Notes: a model not told the origin generated them from the letters alone. 64,000 nt of DNA from Nitrospira japonica (GCA_020723105.1 DYJL01000003.1:1-64000), one strand, 5' to 3'. Numbered from the stretch's first letter, positions 15,090 through 25,165 are shown. Program-made: numbers and translations.

Positions 15090-16445
15090 TTATTTCAATA
15101 TATCACATTTAACCAATCTTAATTTCCCTGATTTCTCTCGTTCAATTTTATCCACAAACTCAACTTGAACATTTATATCTCTTCCCATTCTTTCTTTTAT
15201 CTTATGTACGAAATATGTCTGTGTTTCTTCAGAATAGTCAGTATCCTTAACTATCTTTACTATAATATCATTTATCTTTTTTTGTACCACCTGGTATTGC
15301 TTCAAACTGATTCCCCTTTTTTTAATTTCTTCTGCTATATAGTTGAAATATTCCCCATGAACTTTTTCTCCATTACTTGTGATAAGAACGTCTAAAACAC
15401 GGCCTGTAACATTATTAATTATAGGGAGTATTCTTCCACATGTGCATTCTTTATCTGTTACTTCAGCGATATCTTTCAGGTTATAACGAATCAAAGGTAA
15501 GGAATGGTTATTTAATTCTGTAACAACTATTTCACCTTTTTCACCAGGTGATGCATGCGATCCCCGCTCGTTTATAATTTCTATAAAAAGATTATCACTC
15601 ATTAAATGAAATCCGCCTTCAGGACATTCATAAGCTATAGGGCCTACCTCTCCACATCCATAGTCATTAACAATTTGGCATTTAAATATTTTCTGCAGAT
15701 ATTGGCGAGTTTCAAAATAAAGTGGCTCGGAAGTTGTTACAACGGCTTTTAGATTTAAATTGGCCACATCAATATTCTTCTGTTCACAAAATTGCGCGAA
15801 TTCTTTAATCATTGAGGCATAACCATAAAAATATTTTGGTCTAAAGTGATATATTTTTTCTAAAAAAGCATTCATAGATGCATCATCAAAGTTAAAAGCC
15901 GACAGCCTAATACGATTCATAATAAAATCTATAAACTTATATTTCTTTCTATTTAGAGGGTCTATGGGGATACCCCAAAACCTAGCCTGTTCATCTCCGA
16001 TATCAATCCCATACCAACGCAAAGATCTCCACATAGCAGCGTCCTGATAAGCCATCGCCTTCCTATCTTTTAAAATTGTTACAGCTTCACCGGTTGAACC
16101 ACCCGTAATTTTCTGAGAAAATCTATTTCTGTTATTTGAAGAAATCATTTCCCCCTGGTTTAACCGCAAGTTTTCTTTTGTCAGTTCTGGAATTCTTAAA
16201 AGATCAATTTTATTATTAATAGATTTAGGATCAATGTTAAACTTTTTAAATAGTTTTACATAATAAGGAGAATACTGAGTTGCGTAATTAATCAATCTGA
16301 TTAATTTTCTCCACTGAATAACTTCTAATGTTTTGCTGTCCATCCGTTCATTTCTTTCAAATTGACGGATATATTTTAAAATATATTCCCCTCTGAGAGT
16401 TTGCCCTGGTAGAAATAATAAATATTTAGCAAAAAAACTATTCAT
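15090..16445 (-). CDS. PaaK/CapK-like adenylate-forming enzyme
   Basis: A 451-residue member of the phenylacetate-CoA ligase-like group of the ANL superfamily. Visible features are the nucleotide loop KITGGSTGEAVTI, the segment VNDYGCGEVGPIAYECPEGG, and PLIRYNLKDIAEVTDKECTCGR, which continues into the C-terminal subdomain. CapK-type relatives are common in capsule and exopolysaccharide loci, but their substrates are mostly unknown; an acyl or amino-acid activation for glycan decoration is a reasonable guess. The ATG start at 16445 is followed by MNSFFAKYLLF. A 148-base gap separates it from the upstream AP gene. Confidence 0.85.
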   Translation of the reverse strand: MNSFFAKYLLFLPGQTLRGEYILKYIRQFERNERMDSKTLEVIQWRKLIRLINYATQYSPYYVKLFKKFNIDPKSINNKIDLLRIPELTKENLRLNQGEMISSNNRNRFSQKITGGSTGEAVTILKDRKAMAYQDAAMWRSLRWYGIDIGDEQARFWGIPIDPLNRKKYKFIDFIMNRIRLSAFNFDDASMNAFLEKIYHFRPKYFYGYASMIKEFAQFCEQKNIDVANLNLKAVVTTSEPLYFETRQYLQKIFKCQIVNDYGCGEVGPIAYECPEGGFHLMSDNLFIEIINERGSHASPGEKGEIVVTELNNHSLPLIRYNLKDIAEVTDKECTCGRILPIINNVTGRVLDVLITSNGEKVHGEYFNYIAEEIKKRGISLKQYQVVQKKINDIIVKIVKDTDYSEETQTYFVHKIKERMGRDINVQVEFVDKIEREKSGKLRLVKCDILK

Positions 16446-16593
16446 AATAAATACAAATCAATACTGAAATGATAACATTAGGCATAGCGCATTCAGTACA
16501 ATGTTCCACCCAGGAAATCAAAGCGATAGCGACTACATCTGCAATTTGCTCTTATATCATTTGATTACCTTAAATGTGCACGATCTGCATACC

Positions 16594-18255
16594 TCAAAAA
16601 TACCCCAATCCTTTTAATCTCTCCCTTACTTTTTCTTCATCATCATCAGAGAACTCTTTCTGGTCCACATGTTTTGTCATATCGTTTTTATCGGAAACTA
16701 TCACATTGCTGCCTGTAAATTCCCGGGTAAACACTTCTGTTAATACTTTACCGTCTATATATTGCGGAACCGGTATTCCAAAAGTATATAAAACAGTAGG
16801 CACTATGTCTTTTACTGAAATATGGTCCAGCGAACAATGCTGAACATTTTTACCTGCAATCATAAACATTCCAAACAATGAATGATCTCCTGTTTTCCAT
16901 CCCATCGGGCTGAATTCATCCTTTGTTGAAGTGTCGGATGTCATCTCATATCCCGGAGAATCCTCAGTAATTAAAAGGATATCAGGCGCACTTTCAAAGC
17001 CATCACCTGAATATACATCTTCTCTCTTAAGAGCCTTTTTGACAATCCGGTTGTTGTTTTCCGGATCTCTGAATTTCATTATCGAATGGATTATGTCATC
17101 CCGCACCCTATCGTATTCATCTTTTTCAACAATACCTTGAGGCTCCCGGCCTTTCAGATTTATCCTTATACCCCACTCTTGCAGGTAGTACGCCTCTGTT
17201 TTGGACCAATCGGTTCGCGACATGGAATCCAGCAGGTTAACAAAAACGGACAATCCCTTCTTCTGCCTGAGCAGTGACAATATCTTTCCCTGAAGCCGGA
17301 CTCTTTTTCTGTCATCTGTAATGAGCGCTCTCAAAGCATTATTTGCATATTTCTTAAGCAAACTTTTTGAGCCACCAGTATCATCACTCCTTATGGACAT
17401 TAAATTCTGTTTTATAAGCCAGTTGTTCAGGTGGAGCCTTTTGTAAGCAGGTGAAAAACCATGATCCGACAAAAGGATTACGCTGCCATCCCCTGTATAT
17501 GTTTTCACTATTTTCCCGATTGAATCATCTATTATCCTAAAGATTTCTATTATATTGCTTCTATTTCTTTCTGATGCCTTCTTATCAAAATGAGGGTGGG
17601 TTACATCAAGCAGATTAAGGGCTGAATGAAAAAGACGATCGGTTTCGGTAAATACAACCATACCAAAATCAACAGGATATTTTTCCAATAAATAAAATAT
17701 TAAATCTCTTCTCTTTCTAACGGACCTAAGCAATGCCTCAATTAATGCGTCAATCCCGATATTTTCATAATCTTTCCAGTTTGTATCAAATGAGTAATCA
17801 GGGAATTTTTGCCGGATTTCATCAGCCAGAGAAAAAGGATAGGCGAAATTGCTGTTTATATTGGGAGTCAGCATGCATGTAACCATATAACCATTTATTT
17901 CCTGCGGAGGATATGTGCCAGGCACATTAACAACTAAAGTTTTTCTGCCGCTATGTCCTACAAAATCCCAGATTCTGTTAACCTTGACATGAGTCGAATT
18001 TGGAAACTGATACTCATATGCATTTGGCTTTGGAAAAAAGAAGCTGTAGAATCCATGTTTCCCGGGATTCACCCCTGTGGTCAAGGACGTCCAGTTGGGC
18101 GCTGACGAGTATGGCAATACCGATTCTAAAGGACCTGAGGCCCCTTTATTAAAAATATCATTTATATTTTTAAGGTCATATTCCTCTCTGATCTGATTAA
18201 GCATCTTGAAGGACAACCCATCCAGTCCAATCACGAAAACCTTATCAACCGGCAT
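16594..18255 (-). CDS. Alkaline-phosphatase-superfamily protein (type I phosphodiesterase-like) with LGY tail
   Basis: A 553-residue AP-superfamily hydrolase or transferase. It starts directly with the metal site VIGLDGLS; the nucleophile region SSAPNWTSLTTG places Ser51 at the catalytic position by hand alignment. Further metal ligands are in VVFTETDRLFH, ILLSDHGFSP and the GDHSLFG segment. There is no signal peptide, so it appears cytoplasmic, unlike the other AP enzymes here. The last 16 residues, DDDEEKVRERLKGLGY plus F, form a charged helix ending in LGY, almost identical to the tail of the 63-aa protein at 41769-41960. GGAGG eleven bases before the ATG supports the start. Substrate unknown. 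Confidence 0.85.
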   Translation of the reverse strand: MPVDKVFVIGLDGLSFKMLNQIREEYDLKNINDIFNKGASGPLESVLPYSSAPNWTSLTTGVNPGKHGFYSFFFPKPNAYEYQFPNSTHVKVNRIWDFVGHSGRKTLVVNVPGTYPPQEINGYMVTCMLTPNINSNFAYPFSLADEIRQKFPDYSFDTNWKDYENIGIDALIEALLRSVRKRRDLIFYLLEKYPVDFGMVVFTETDRLFHSALNLLDVTHPHFDKKASERNRSNIIEIFRIIDDSIGKIVKTYTGDGSVILLSDHGFSPAYKRLHLNNWLIKQNLMSIRSDDTGGSKSLLKKYANNALRALITDDRKRVRLQGKILSLLRQKKGLSVFVNLLDSMSRTDWSKTEAYYLQEWGIRINLKGREPQGIVEKDEYDRVRDDIIHSIMKFRDPENNNRIVKKALKREDVYSGDGFESAPDILLITEDSPGYEMTSDTSTKDEFSPMGWKTGDHSLFGMFMIAGKNVQHCSLDHISVKDIVPTVLYTFGIPVPQYIDGKVLTEVFTREFTGSNVIVSDKNDMTKHVDQKEFSDDDEEKVRERLKGLGYF

Positions 18256-18302
18256 ATGATATGCAACCTCCCCAATTGTTATAGATAGCCAACCTCTTTA
18301 AT

Positions 18303-19442
18303 TTATTCATTACTCAATAAGTGCATTTCATAGAGCTTGTGATATTCCTTTGCCATGCGTTCTGCAGAATGATTCAACCTTACATGATGATATGCATTCT
18401 GTCTTAATCTATCGGCTTTTTCAGGATTCTTCACAAGTCCTGATATAATATCTGCCAATTGGTCTGGAGAATCAGCAGGCACCAGCAGACCCGTATCATC
18501 ATGACGTACGATTTCCTTTATTCCCGGGATATCCGATGCTATCACAGGAACTCTTGCGGCCATAGCCTCCATCACCACTCTTGGAAGCCCTTCCAGATAA
18601 GATGGCAAGACAAAGACATCGAAACACTTCATGATTGCAAGCCGGTCCTGACGGAATCCGAGAAAATCAACATGATTTACAAGGTCCTCTTCTTTAACTG
18701 TCTTCTCCAATGCCTGTCTCATAACTCCCTCACCAATCAATAAAAGCCTTGCATTAACTGAGTTAGTAACAACTTTCATTGCCTTAATCAGATTAGGCAG
18801 GCCTTTTCTTTCTATCAACTGTCCTACATATCCAATAATTTTGATGTTCTTTTCACGTTTCTCAGATATGATTTTTTCATCCGGAGCAATCTCTTCTACC
18901 TCAAGTATATCAACACCGTTTTTTATAACTTTTATTTTCCTGTCGCTAATTCCTTTATCGAGACATTGCTTCCTTAGCCCTTCAGAAACGGGAACAACAC
19001 TGTCAATCCGCTTAAGAAAGATTTCACCAAGTTTTTGATAAATATTCAATTTGGCATTGATAGACAACTCAAAACCATGCGGAGTGCTGATTACAGGAAT
19101 ACCTGTCAGTCTCGCCGCCAAATAACCGATAATGTCAGACTTGTAACCATGAGTATGGATAATATCAATCTTATGCTTCCTGATAAGTGAAGCCGTCCTG
19201 AATATGGTTCCTGGATCATAAGGTCCTGAGGCATGTATTAAATCCGTAGCGAAACCCATTTCCCGGGCTCTTTCTACCAAATCAATCGGTGAGTCCGGGG
19301 CATCTTTAATTGTGAATATGATATGCTCGACCTTACTATTATCAGAATATCTCACAAGTGCAAGTATCCAGCGCTCAGCGCCGAAAAGGCTATTGCTGCT
19401 GCCAAACTGCAATACCTTAATTTTTTTCAGATGCCCCTCCAT
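18303..19442 (-). CDS. Glycosyltransferase family 4 (GT-B)
   Basis: A 379-residue GT4 enzyme. It has the N-terminal motif LQFGSSNSLFGAERW, HTHGYKSDIIGYLAA, the C-terminal core IIGYVGQLIERKGLPNLIKA, and the donor-binding segment PSYLEGLPRVVMEAMAARVP with the E-x7-E motif. The ATG start overlaps the end of the YetA-like gene by 26 bases, and a GGAGGGG lies just after the ATG, so the true start could be slightly downstream. Sugar specificity is not known. Confidence 0.9.
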   Translation of the reverse strand: MEGHLKKIKVLQFGSSNSLFGAERWILALVRYSDNSKVEHIIFTIKDAPDSPIDLVERAREMGFATDLIHASGPYDPGTIFRTASLIRKHKIDIIHTHGYKSDIIGYLAARLTGIPVISTPHGFELSINAKLNIYQKLGEIFLKRIDSVVPVSEGLRKQCLDKGISDRKIKVIKNGVDILEVEEIAPDEKIISEKREKNIKIIGYVGQLIERKGLPNLIKAMKVVTNSVNARLLLIGEGVMRQALEKTVKEEDLVNHVDFLGFRQDRLAIMKCFDVFVLPSYLEGLPRVVMEAMAARVPVIASDIPGIKEIVRHDDTGLLVPADSPDQLADIISGLVKNPEKADRLRQNAYHHVRLNHSAERMAKEYHKLYEMHLLSNE

Positions 19443-21906
19443 TTACATCACATTTATTTTGAAAATATGTATGCATAACACCATAATGCATAAGCACAGC
19501 CAAGGGACGTACAAAGGTTCTGGATTCATCGTTAAAGGAAAGAACATCCTCAATAGATTTGTTATAGAAATATTCCGCCTTCGCTTTGAACTCACCTTTT
19601 TTATGGTTATCAGCATACTTACAAGCATAGTCAAAGACCGCGCTTTTTCTGATATCATGTGCAGGCCATGTCGAACTCGGAATCTCAACAACATGAAACA
19701 TCTGCTTGTACAGCGCTTCATTTTGCAGCATCCATTCGGCATGATAGAGCAGGCTGGCCTTTGCATAATCATACATTTTATCTCTCTCATTTCTGTTGTT
19801 TTTAATATCAAGATACTTCCCAACAGACTGGAGAAATATGAGATAAAACCATCTGAGCTCCATCTGCTGCTGATTTAACTTATTTATATCATCAGACGGG
19901 CTTATGAACTTTCTGATTATGCTTTCGGCTTTCAGGAGATACTTTCTCTCTTCAGTCAATTCAAACGCATCAATAAGCGTGTTGATAGAGTTGGCCTCGC
20001 CTCTCCCCGGGGCATTAGAGTAATCATTTAACACATGTGATATTTTTTGTTTTGCTTTTCTCAGAATACCCTTAAGACTGATTTCTGTTCTGTCCTTATT
20101 CATAAGCCAGTCTGCAAGTCCGATAACCGCCTCTTTCGCCATAATACTACCCGTCAAATAATAGTAATTGGTCAGGCCGGTCGTATAGCAATGTTCCGGT
20201 GAGGGGCCGCCGCCGTATGATTCCATCCCGTTTAGCCCTATATTCCTTCTGGAATAAGAACGATGCGTAGATGTTTCTGCATGCATAAAATGATCGGTAT
20301 GCCAGAAATGTCCACCATTATATGCGGGCCGGTCTTCTTTCGTATGATAGATGTCTATATCTGTTATATGCCTTGCAAGATCTTCCATAATCTGATACCA
20401 CCTTCTGTCTCCGGTTCGGGCAAACTGCAAAAGACAGCCGTTGATAATATCGTATTGGTTATTGTAATGAGAAACAAAGGGGGATAACATCCCCTTGTAA
20501 AATACGATCTCGTGACTTGCATACACATCTCCGAAATTACGCCATCCGTACTCATCAATCCTTTCTCTGAGTTCGAAAAAGGAATCCGGGCCTTTAATCA
20601 CATTGTCAAGCAGCGCCTGATATGCAGGATTCCGGTCCCTGCATTGCGGCGACATATAACCAAGCGCCATGCTTTCCGCATACCATTCAGGGGTATTTCG
20701 GCAAACAAGAGGTTCATGGACCCAGTCCATATTTACGGGACCGTCAGCATCTGTGTTAAACTGAACGTATATCGTATGAGTTTTCTGTTCTCCTCCCTGC
20801 AATTCAAATAAGTCATCATACTGTCCGGGGAAAACTTTCAACTTTAATATATTTTTGTCAGCCTCAACAGCTTTGGGAAAGTTCTGCCAGAATTCCTGAA
20901 TGGTTGCAGTAATTGATTTCACGCCGGACGTGACAGTTAACACAGGAGTGGCCCTGTGGCCTTCTTCCAGTAAAACATCAGCCGTAATCCTATACCCTCT
21001 GAATTTATTTGCAACCTTCCCTTGTCTGTTTACATGATTAGGGCTATCCCAATGTTCACCGCCGCTTGAATCCTGATAGATTTCAATGTTATGTCCGCGC
21101 AATGCTTTTACTGTTTTATGAATTCCAGGTTTCCAGAAAATGGAAATATCTTTTTCATCAGACAGGGCAAAGTCAAATGAAAGTTCTTTAAAATAGACAG
21201 ACCCCTCATCTCCAAGGTCCCATAAACCTCCGGAATGTTTTGCGGCTTTCGGATTCCGAATGGTGAATTCCATCTTAACCAGGCTCTTGCCAGCGTAAAA
21301 ATGCAGCCTCACAGAAAAATCACAGAAGACCTTATGCGCTGCTGACTTAAAATGACCTTCTGCCCTGATAGAGCTTCTCAGGGCCCCTGCTGTTTCAACG
21401 TGCATGTTCTCAATAGAAGGAATAAGAACGTCCTGATTTTCATCTTTCAGGATAATGCAACTACTACGCACATCAAGAATTTCATCTCCTCTCAGCTTTA
21501 TACTCTTAAAAGGGAGAAATATTTTTTTATCCATGACAAATAAAGCCTTGCCTGTATTGACGGTTATACAGGAGTCGTCATCAGACATCTTAATTCCTTC
21601 ACTATGCACAGGCTTCTCTGATAATGAACTATCAACATGCAGGAAATAACTTAGCGCTGATTTTGCTGAGCCATCAGCCTCGAAATCAAGCAGCAACCAC
21701 TTTATGCTTTGATCTGGCCATACAGCCAGAGTCTCTGCCTGTAATGGTATCGGCTTATTTTTTTTACCAATAAGAGTCAAGGAATTTCTATCCTTTAATA
21801 ACCCCTTAGGAAATGGAATACCCGCAGTAACAGGTTCCCTGAACCGATCAAGGCCCAGGCTCTCTTCTATAATGATCTCTACGGTTTGTTCGTTATTCAG
21901 CTTCAT
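19417..21906 (-). CDS. YetA/PcRGLX-like protein, putative polysaccharide lyase or hydrolase
   Basis: A protein of about 829 residues from the ATG at 21906. The ORF-track start at 21942 is a TTG inside the preceding gene, so MKLNNEQTVEI is preferred. The N-terminal part (FREPVTAGIPFPKGLLKD, QAETLAVWPDQSIKWLLLDF) matches the RIFT-barrel domain of YetA and exo-rhamnogalacturonan-lyase-like proteins. The C-terminal half has the helical (alpha/alpha) barrel look expected for that group (HFWHTDHFMHAETSTHRSYS, GGGPSPEHCYTTGLTNYYYL). No signal peptide is visible. It may cleave or edit the glycan made by this locus, or recycle it in the cytoplasm. The family name is from pattern recognition only. Confidence 0.72.
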   Translation of the reverse strand: MKLNNEQTVEIIIEESLGLDRFREPVTAGIPFPKGLLKDRNSLTLIGKKNKPIPLQAETLAVWPDQSIKWLLLDFEADGSAKSALSYFLHVDSSLSEKPVHSEGIKMSDDDSCITVNTGKALFVMDKKIFLPFKSIKLRGDEILDVRSSCIILKDENQDVLIPSIENMHVETAGALRSSIRAEGHFKSAAHKVFCDFSVRLHFYAGKSLVKMEFTIRNPKAAKHSGGLWDLGDEGSVYFKELSFDFALSDEKDISIFWKPGIHKTVKALRGHNIEIYQDSSGGEHWDSPNHVNRQGKVANKFRGYRITADVLLEEGHRATPVLTVTSGVKSITATIQEFWQNFPKAVEADKNILKLKVFPGQYDDLFELQGGEQKTHTIYVQFNTDADGPVNMDWVHEPLVCRNTPEWYAESMALGYMSPQCRDRNPAYQALLDNVIKGPDSFFELRERIDEYGWRNFGDVYASHEIVFYKGMLSPFVSHYNNQYDIINGCLLQFARTGDRRWYQIMEDLARHITDIDIYHTKEDRPAYNGGHFWHTDHFMHAETSTHRSYSRRNIGLNGMESYGGGPSPEHCYTTGLTNYYYLTGSIMAKEAVIGLADWLMNKDRTEISLKGILRKAKQKISHVLNDYSNAPGRGEANSINTLIDAFELTEERKYLLKAESIIRKFISPSDDINKLNQQQMELRWFYLIFLQSVGKYLDIKNNRNERDKMYDYAKASLLYHAEWMLQNEALYKQMFHVVEIPSSTWPAHDIRKSAVFDYACKYADNHKKGEFKAKAEYFYNKSIEDVLSFNDESRTFVRPLAVLMHYGVMHTYFQNKCDVNGGASEKN

Positions 21907-22654
21907 ACAAGCTATATCCCACCTGATTAATCCTAGCTTCAAATTTTTTACTTATGAGCTTAATGTAATATCTGAGAAAAACATCTCTTCGTTGTTTGTT
22001 CCATTTAACAAACGCCTCGGCATTATGATCAGAAAGTATCTCCTGCGTAGTAATATGATTAGGCAGTCCGAGAAAGGAATATATTCTCTCTAAATACATA
22101 TATTGATCTTTAATAAAATCTTCATACTTCAGGACCAAGAGTTTTCTTATGTGCTTTCTGTCAGAGGCAAATGTTTCATGAGCAACCAGCCAATGTTTCA
22201 TAAGAGAATATATGGTCGCTCTGCTGTCTCCCATATACTTCTGCGTTTCGTAAGAAACAGGGATTGGGTGTCTCAATACTATGATGAAATACGAATCAGG
22301 AAATAATGCCTGCAGAAACCTGGTCCTTATTAAATTAGGCGGTGACTGCTCCAGAAGACAGGGTTTCTCCAGATTCCAGTATCTGTACCATCCCACAAAC
22401 AGTTTAGCCCTGTTCTCTTCAGAAACCAGAGGGGATTCTTCCGTAAGGTGCGCCTCAGGACTGAAACCAAACCTGCCGGGCCCGCCGTAGAATTTAGCCG
22501 GTTTATAGACCGACTGGACATGCTGTCCTTCATCCTCATACACGGCATTTTCTTTAAACCCGCTTATTGACGGATGCTCTTTAAGGCAATTGCTGACTAA
22601 GGACTTCCCGCTTCTATGTAATCCTCCAATGAAAATCAGTTTGTGGCTTTGCAT
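21893..22654 (-). CDS. Sulfotransferase-family protein
   Basis: A 253-residue sulfotransferase-like protein. The 5'-phosphosulfate loop is GGLHRSGKSLVSN, where Lys replaces the usual Thr of the SGT motif. The 3'-phosphate segment is YFIIVLRHPIPVSYETQ, and LVLKYEDFIKD follows. It is the second sulfotransferase of the cluster and would use PAPS from CysC. It differs clearly from the one at 9602-10516, suggesting a different acceptor position. It overlaps the YetA-like gene downstream by 14 bases. Confidence 0.83.
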   Translation of the reverse strand: MQSHKLIFIGGLHRSGKSLVSNCLKEHPSISGFKENAVYEDEGQHVQSVYKPAKFYGGPGRFGFSPEAHLTEESPLVSEENRAKLFVGWYRYWNLEKPCLLEQSPPNLIRTRFLQALFPDSYFIIVLRHPIPVSYETQKYMGDSRATIYSLMKHWLVAHETFASDRKHIRKLLVLKYEDFIKDQYMYLERIYSFLGLPNHITTQEILSDHNAEAFVKWNKQRRDVFLRYYIKLISKKFEARINQVGYSLYEAE

Positions 22655-22682
22655 AAAATCTCTTGATAAGAACAGGGATATA

Positions 22683-24569
22683 TTATTGGTTCAGAATTCT
22701 ATTGGCCCACAGCTCCAGTACAAACAAGCTCCATAAATGTTGTCCCCAGTTTACTGTCCCTTTCTGATGCTCATGCCACATCTTCTCAATAAAGTCGTAA
22801 TTAAAGAAGGCCCTTGAAAATGCACTACGGTGGAATATGCATTCATAAGCCCGGTCTTTCAACTGGTTGCGAAACCATAAATCCAGAGGAATATCGAATC
22901 CCTGCTTGGTTCTTGAGAGGACCTTGTCCGGCAGCCGTGCAGACATAATTCGCTTCAGGATATATTTTCCCTCCTTGCCTTTCAGTTTCAACCCTGAAGG
23001 AATACCAGCAGCATATTCAACCAGCTTTTGATCCAGAAATGGACTGCGCACCTCAAGTGATTGGGCCATGCTCATCCTGTCAACTTTGACAAGCATGCGG
23101 TCCGGCAGGTAAGTCTTGAAGTCAACATACAACACCTTCGAGAGTTCATCTACATGGCCTGTTCTCTTATAGTATTTATCCATTACTGAAAAAGGATGAT
23201 AGCCGTTCAATGACGAAGCAATGTCACTCTTTATGATGCCGCATCGCTCTTCATCATTAAAAACAGACAGGGTATTGAAATGACTCATCTGCTGAGAAGA
23301 GCTTATGTTACCTAAAAAAGTTTTCGCTCTTAATATCTGAGGAATCCACGCAGCCTGAGGATAAATGCTGGATAGCGGACGAATTAGGGAGCGGCGAATC
23401 AATGCAGGGATGAACCTTCTGACACGGTTTTCAAGGACATCGTAATAGTATCTTCTGTACCCGGCAAATATTTCATCCCCACCGTCACCGCTTAATGCAA
23501 CCTTGACGTGTTTCCTTGCCGCCCTGGAGAGATTGAAAGTAGGTATCGCAGAAGCATCTGCAAAAGGCTCATCAAGGTGCCAGACAATATCATCAAGCTG
23601 ATCTACTGCATCGGATTCAACCAGTTCCTCGTAATGTTCGGTTGAGAAACAATCTGCAACAGCTCTTGCATATTCAGACTCGTCAAACTGTTTTTCCCTG
23701 AAACGTATCGAGGTGGTAACAGGCGGGTCTTTCTTTAATTCACTCATCAGGCAGACAATTGTGCTTGAGTCTATGCCGCCGCTTAAAAATGCTCCAAGCG
23801 GCACATCGCTTATTAAACGGCAGTTGACAGATTCTCTCAGGAGGCCGCTCAGCTCATCAGTGTATTGATTTTCGTCATTACCTGAACCATTCCTGAACGA
23901 AAGGTCCCAATATTCTTTTATTGACACACCGTTTGATGTACAGTTTAAAATGTTGCCGGGGCACAATTTGTAAATATTCTTAAAAATAGTTTTAGGAGCA
24001 ATGATACACAGATAAACAAGGTAATCAACCAGGGCCTCAGTTAAAATTTCTCGTGGAATTGTCTTATCCACCAACAGCGATTTCAACTCGGAGGCAAAAA
24101 CAATTCTGCTGCCGTCATCAAAATAATAAAGAGGCTTTTTCCCGACCCGGTCCCTTGCAAGAAGCAATTTCCCTTTTCTGGCATCCCACACCGCAAAGGC
24201 AAACATCCCCCTCAATCTGTCCACACATCTCTCACCCATCTCTTCATACAGATGAACTATGGCTTCTGTATCGGTGTTTGTATAGAAGACATGCCCCCTG
24301 TCTGTCAGTTCTTTTCGGAGCTCGGGAAAATTATAAATCTCACCGTTGAACACAATGCAGATGTCTTTTCTCTCGTTGTAAATAGGCTGACTGCCTCTTT
24401 CGAGATCAATTATGCTTAACCGCCTGTGCCCCAGGCCTATGGCGCCATTCACATAATATCCTGCTCCATCAGGCCCGCGATGTTTCATGGTGGAGGTCAT
24501 ATCCTTCAGAAGCAGTTCATTTACCAGTTTGTTATCTCTGTAATTGTATATGCCGGCAATCCCGCACAT
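22683..24569 (-). CDS. asnB: Asparagine-synthase-like glutamine amidotransferase (second copy)
   Basis: A 628-residue class II amidotransferase with catalytic Cys2 in MCGIAGIYNY, glutaminase motifs RGPDGAGYYVNG and GHRRLSIIDLERGSQP, and a synthetase domain with FLSGGIDSSTIV and LSGDGGDEIFAGYRRYYYD. Compared with the copy at 11922 it keeps the more usual LSGGIDSS loop. It shares one base with the stop codon of the upstream acyltransferase (TAATG), so the two are translationally coupled. The role in glycan amidation is inferred from context. Confidence 0.92.
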   Translation of the reverse strand: MCGIAGIYNYRDNKLVNELLLKDMTSTMKHRGPDGAGYYVNGAIGLGHRRLSIIDLERGSQPIYNERKDICIVFNGEIYNFPELRKELTDRGHVFYTNTDTEAIVHLYEEMGERCVDRLRGMFAFAVWDARKGKLLLARDRVGKKPLYYFDDGSRIVFASELKSLLVDKTIPREILTEALVDYLVYLCIIAPKTIFKNIYKLCPGNILNCTSNGVSIKEYWDLSFRNGSGNDENQYTDELSGLLRESVNCRLISDVPLGAFLSGGIDSSTIVCLMSELKKDPPVTTSIRFREKQFDESEYARAVADCFSTEHYEELVESDAVDQLDDIVWHLDEPFADASAIPTFNLSRAARKHVKVALSGDGGDEIFAGYRRYYYDVLENRVRRFIPALIRRSLIRPLSSIYPQAAWIPQILRAKTFLGNISSSQQMSHFNTLSVFNDEERCGIIKSDIASSLNGYHPFSVMDKYYKRTGHVDELSKVLYVDFKTYLPDRMLVKVDRMSMAQSLEVRSPFLDQKLVEYAAGIPSGLKLKGKEGKYILKRIMSARLPDKVLSRTKQGFDIPLDLWFRNQLKDRAYECIFHRSAFSRAFFNYDFIEKMWHEHQKGTVNWGQHLWSLFVLELWANRILNQ

Positions 24570-25165
24570 TATTGCATCCTCTTCCTGATAACCTTTGCAG
24601 GGTTGCCCGCTGCTATTGAATAATCCTCTACAGCCTTAACAACAACACTTCCCGCACCGATTACGCACTTTTTGCCAACATGATCCATAATAATTGCGCC
24701 GTTTCCAATCCATGTGTCAGCGCCAATGGTAACCTTTTCATAAGTGCCGCCCTGCTCCTGTATCGGCACATCTGTATCATTAAAATTATGCTGCCGCTTG
24801 CCGCTGAGTATGTGGACCCCGCTCCCAAGCGTGACGTGATCCTCAAGCCTGACCGTGCCTAAATTGCAATTCGGCCCTATATATACACCTCTTCCAATTT
24901 CAGAATCTACACGAGAGATTATAGTTCCAAAACATATGGCGCATTCACTATCACAGTACATGAGTGTCAGACGATAAAATTCCTTTCTCATATAGTTACC
25001 CCACTTGCCGGGAATAAGGCTCAAAAACTGCGAACAACTATGAAAGACTCCATTTTTTTCAGAAAATACTGTGGTAAGGAAATACAGCAGATATAAGGGG
25101 AAAACCAATAATCTTGCTGCAAAGTTAAACAGCTTCTTGATATGATTCCTAAGACTGCTCTGCAT
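24569..25165 (-). CDS. Hexapeptide-repeat (left-handed beta-helix) acyltransferase
   Basis: A 198-residue O-acetyltransferase-like protein with a basic, partly hydrophobic N-terminus (about 1-60) and a left-handed beta-helix with hexapeptide repeats from about residue 80 (GRGVYIGPNCNLGTV, LGSGVHILSG, IGADTWIGNGAIIMDHV, IGAGSVVVKAV). It ends in AAGNPAKVIRKR, typical of sugar acetyltransferases. It probably acetylates a sugar of the polysaccharide. It overlaps the upstream GT4 by 17 bases and is coupled to asnB. Confidence 0.88.
   Translation of the reverse strand: MQSSLRNHIKKLFNFAARLLVFPLYLLYFLTTVFSEKNGVFHSCSQFLSLIPGKWGNYMRKEFYRLTLMYCDSECAICFGTIISRVDSEIGRGVYIGPNCNLGTVRLEDHVTLGSGVHILSGKRQHNFNDTDVPIQEQGGTYEKVTIGADTWIGNGAIIMDHVGKKCVIGAGSVVVKAVEDYSIAAGNPAKVIRKRMQ

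Noticed and set aside
19417-21942. TTG start at 21942 for the YetA-like protein
   Set aside because: It lies further inside the preceding gene; the ATG at 21906 gives a natural start (MKLNNEQ) and a smaller overlap.
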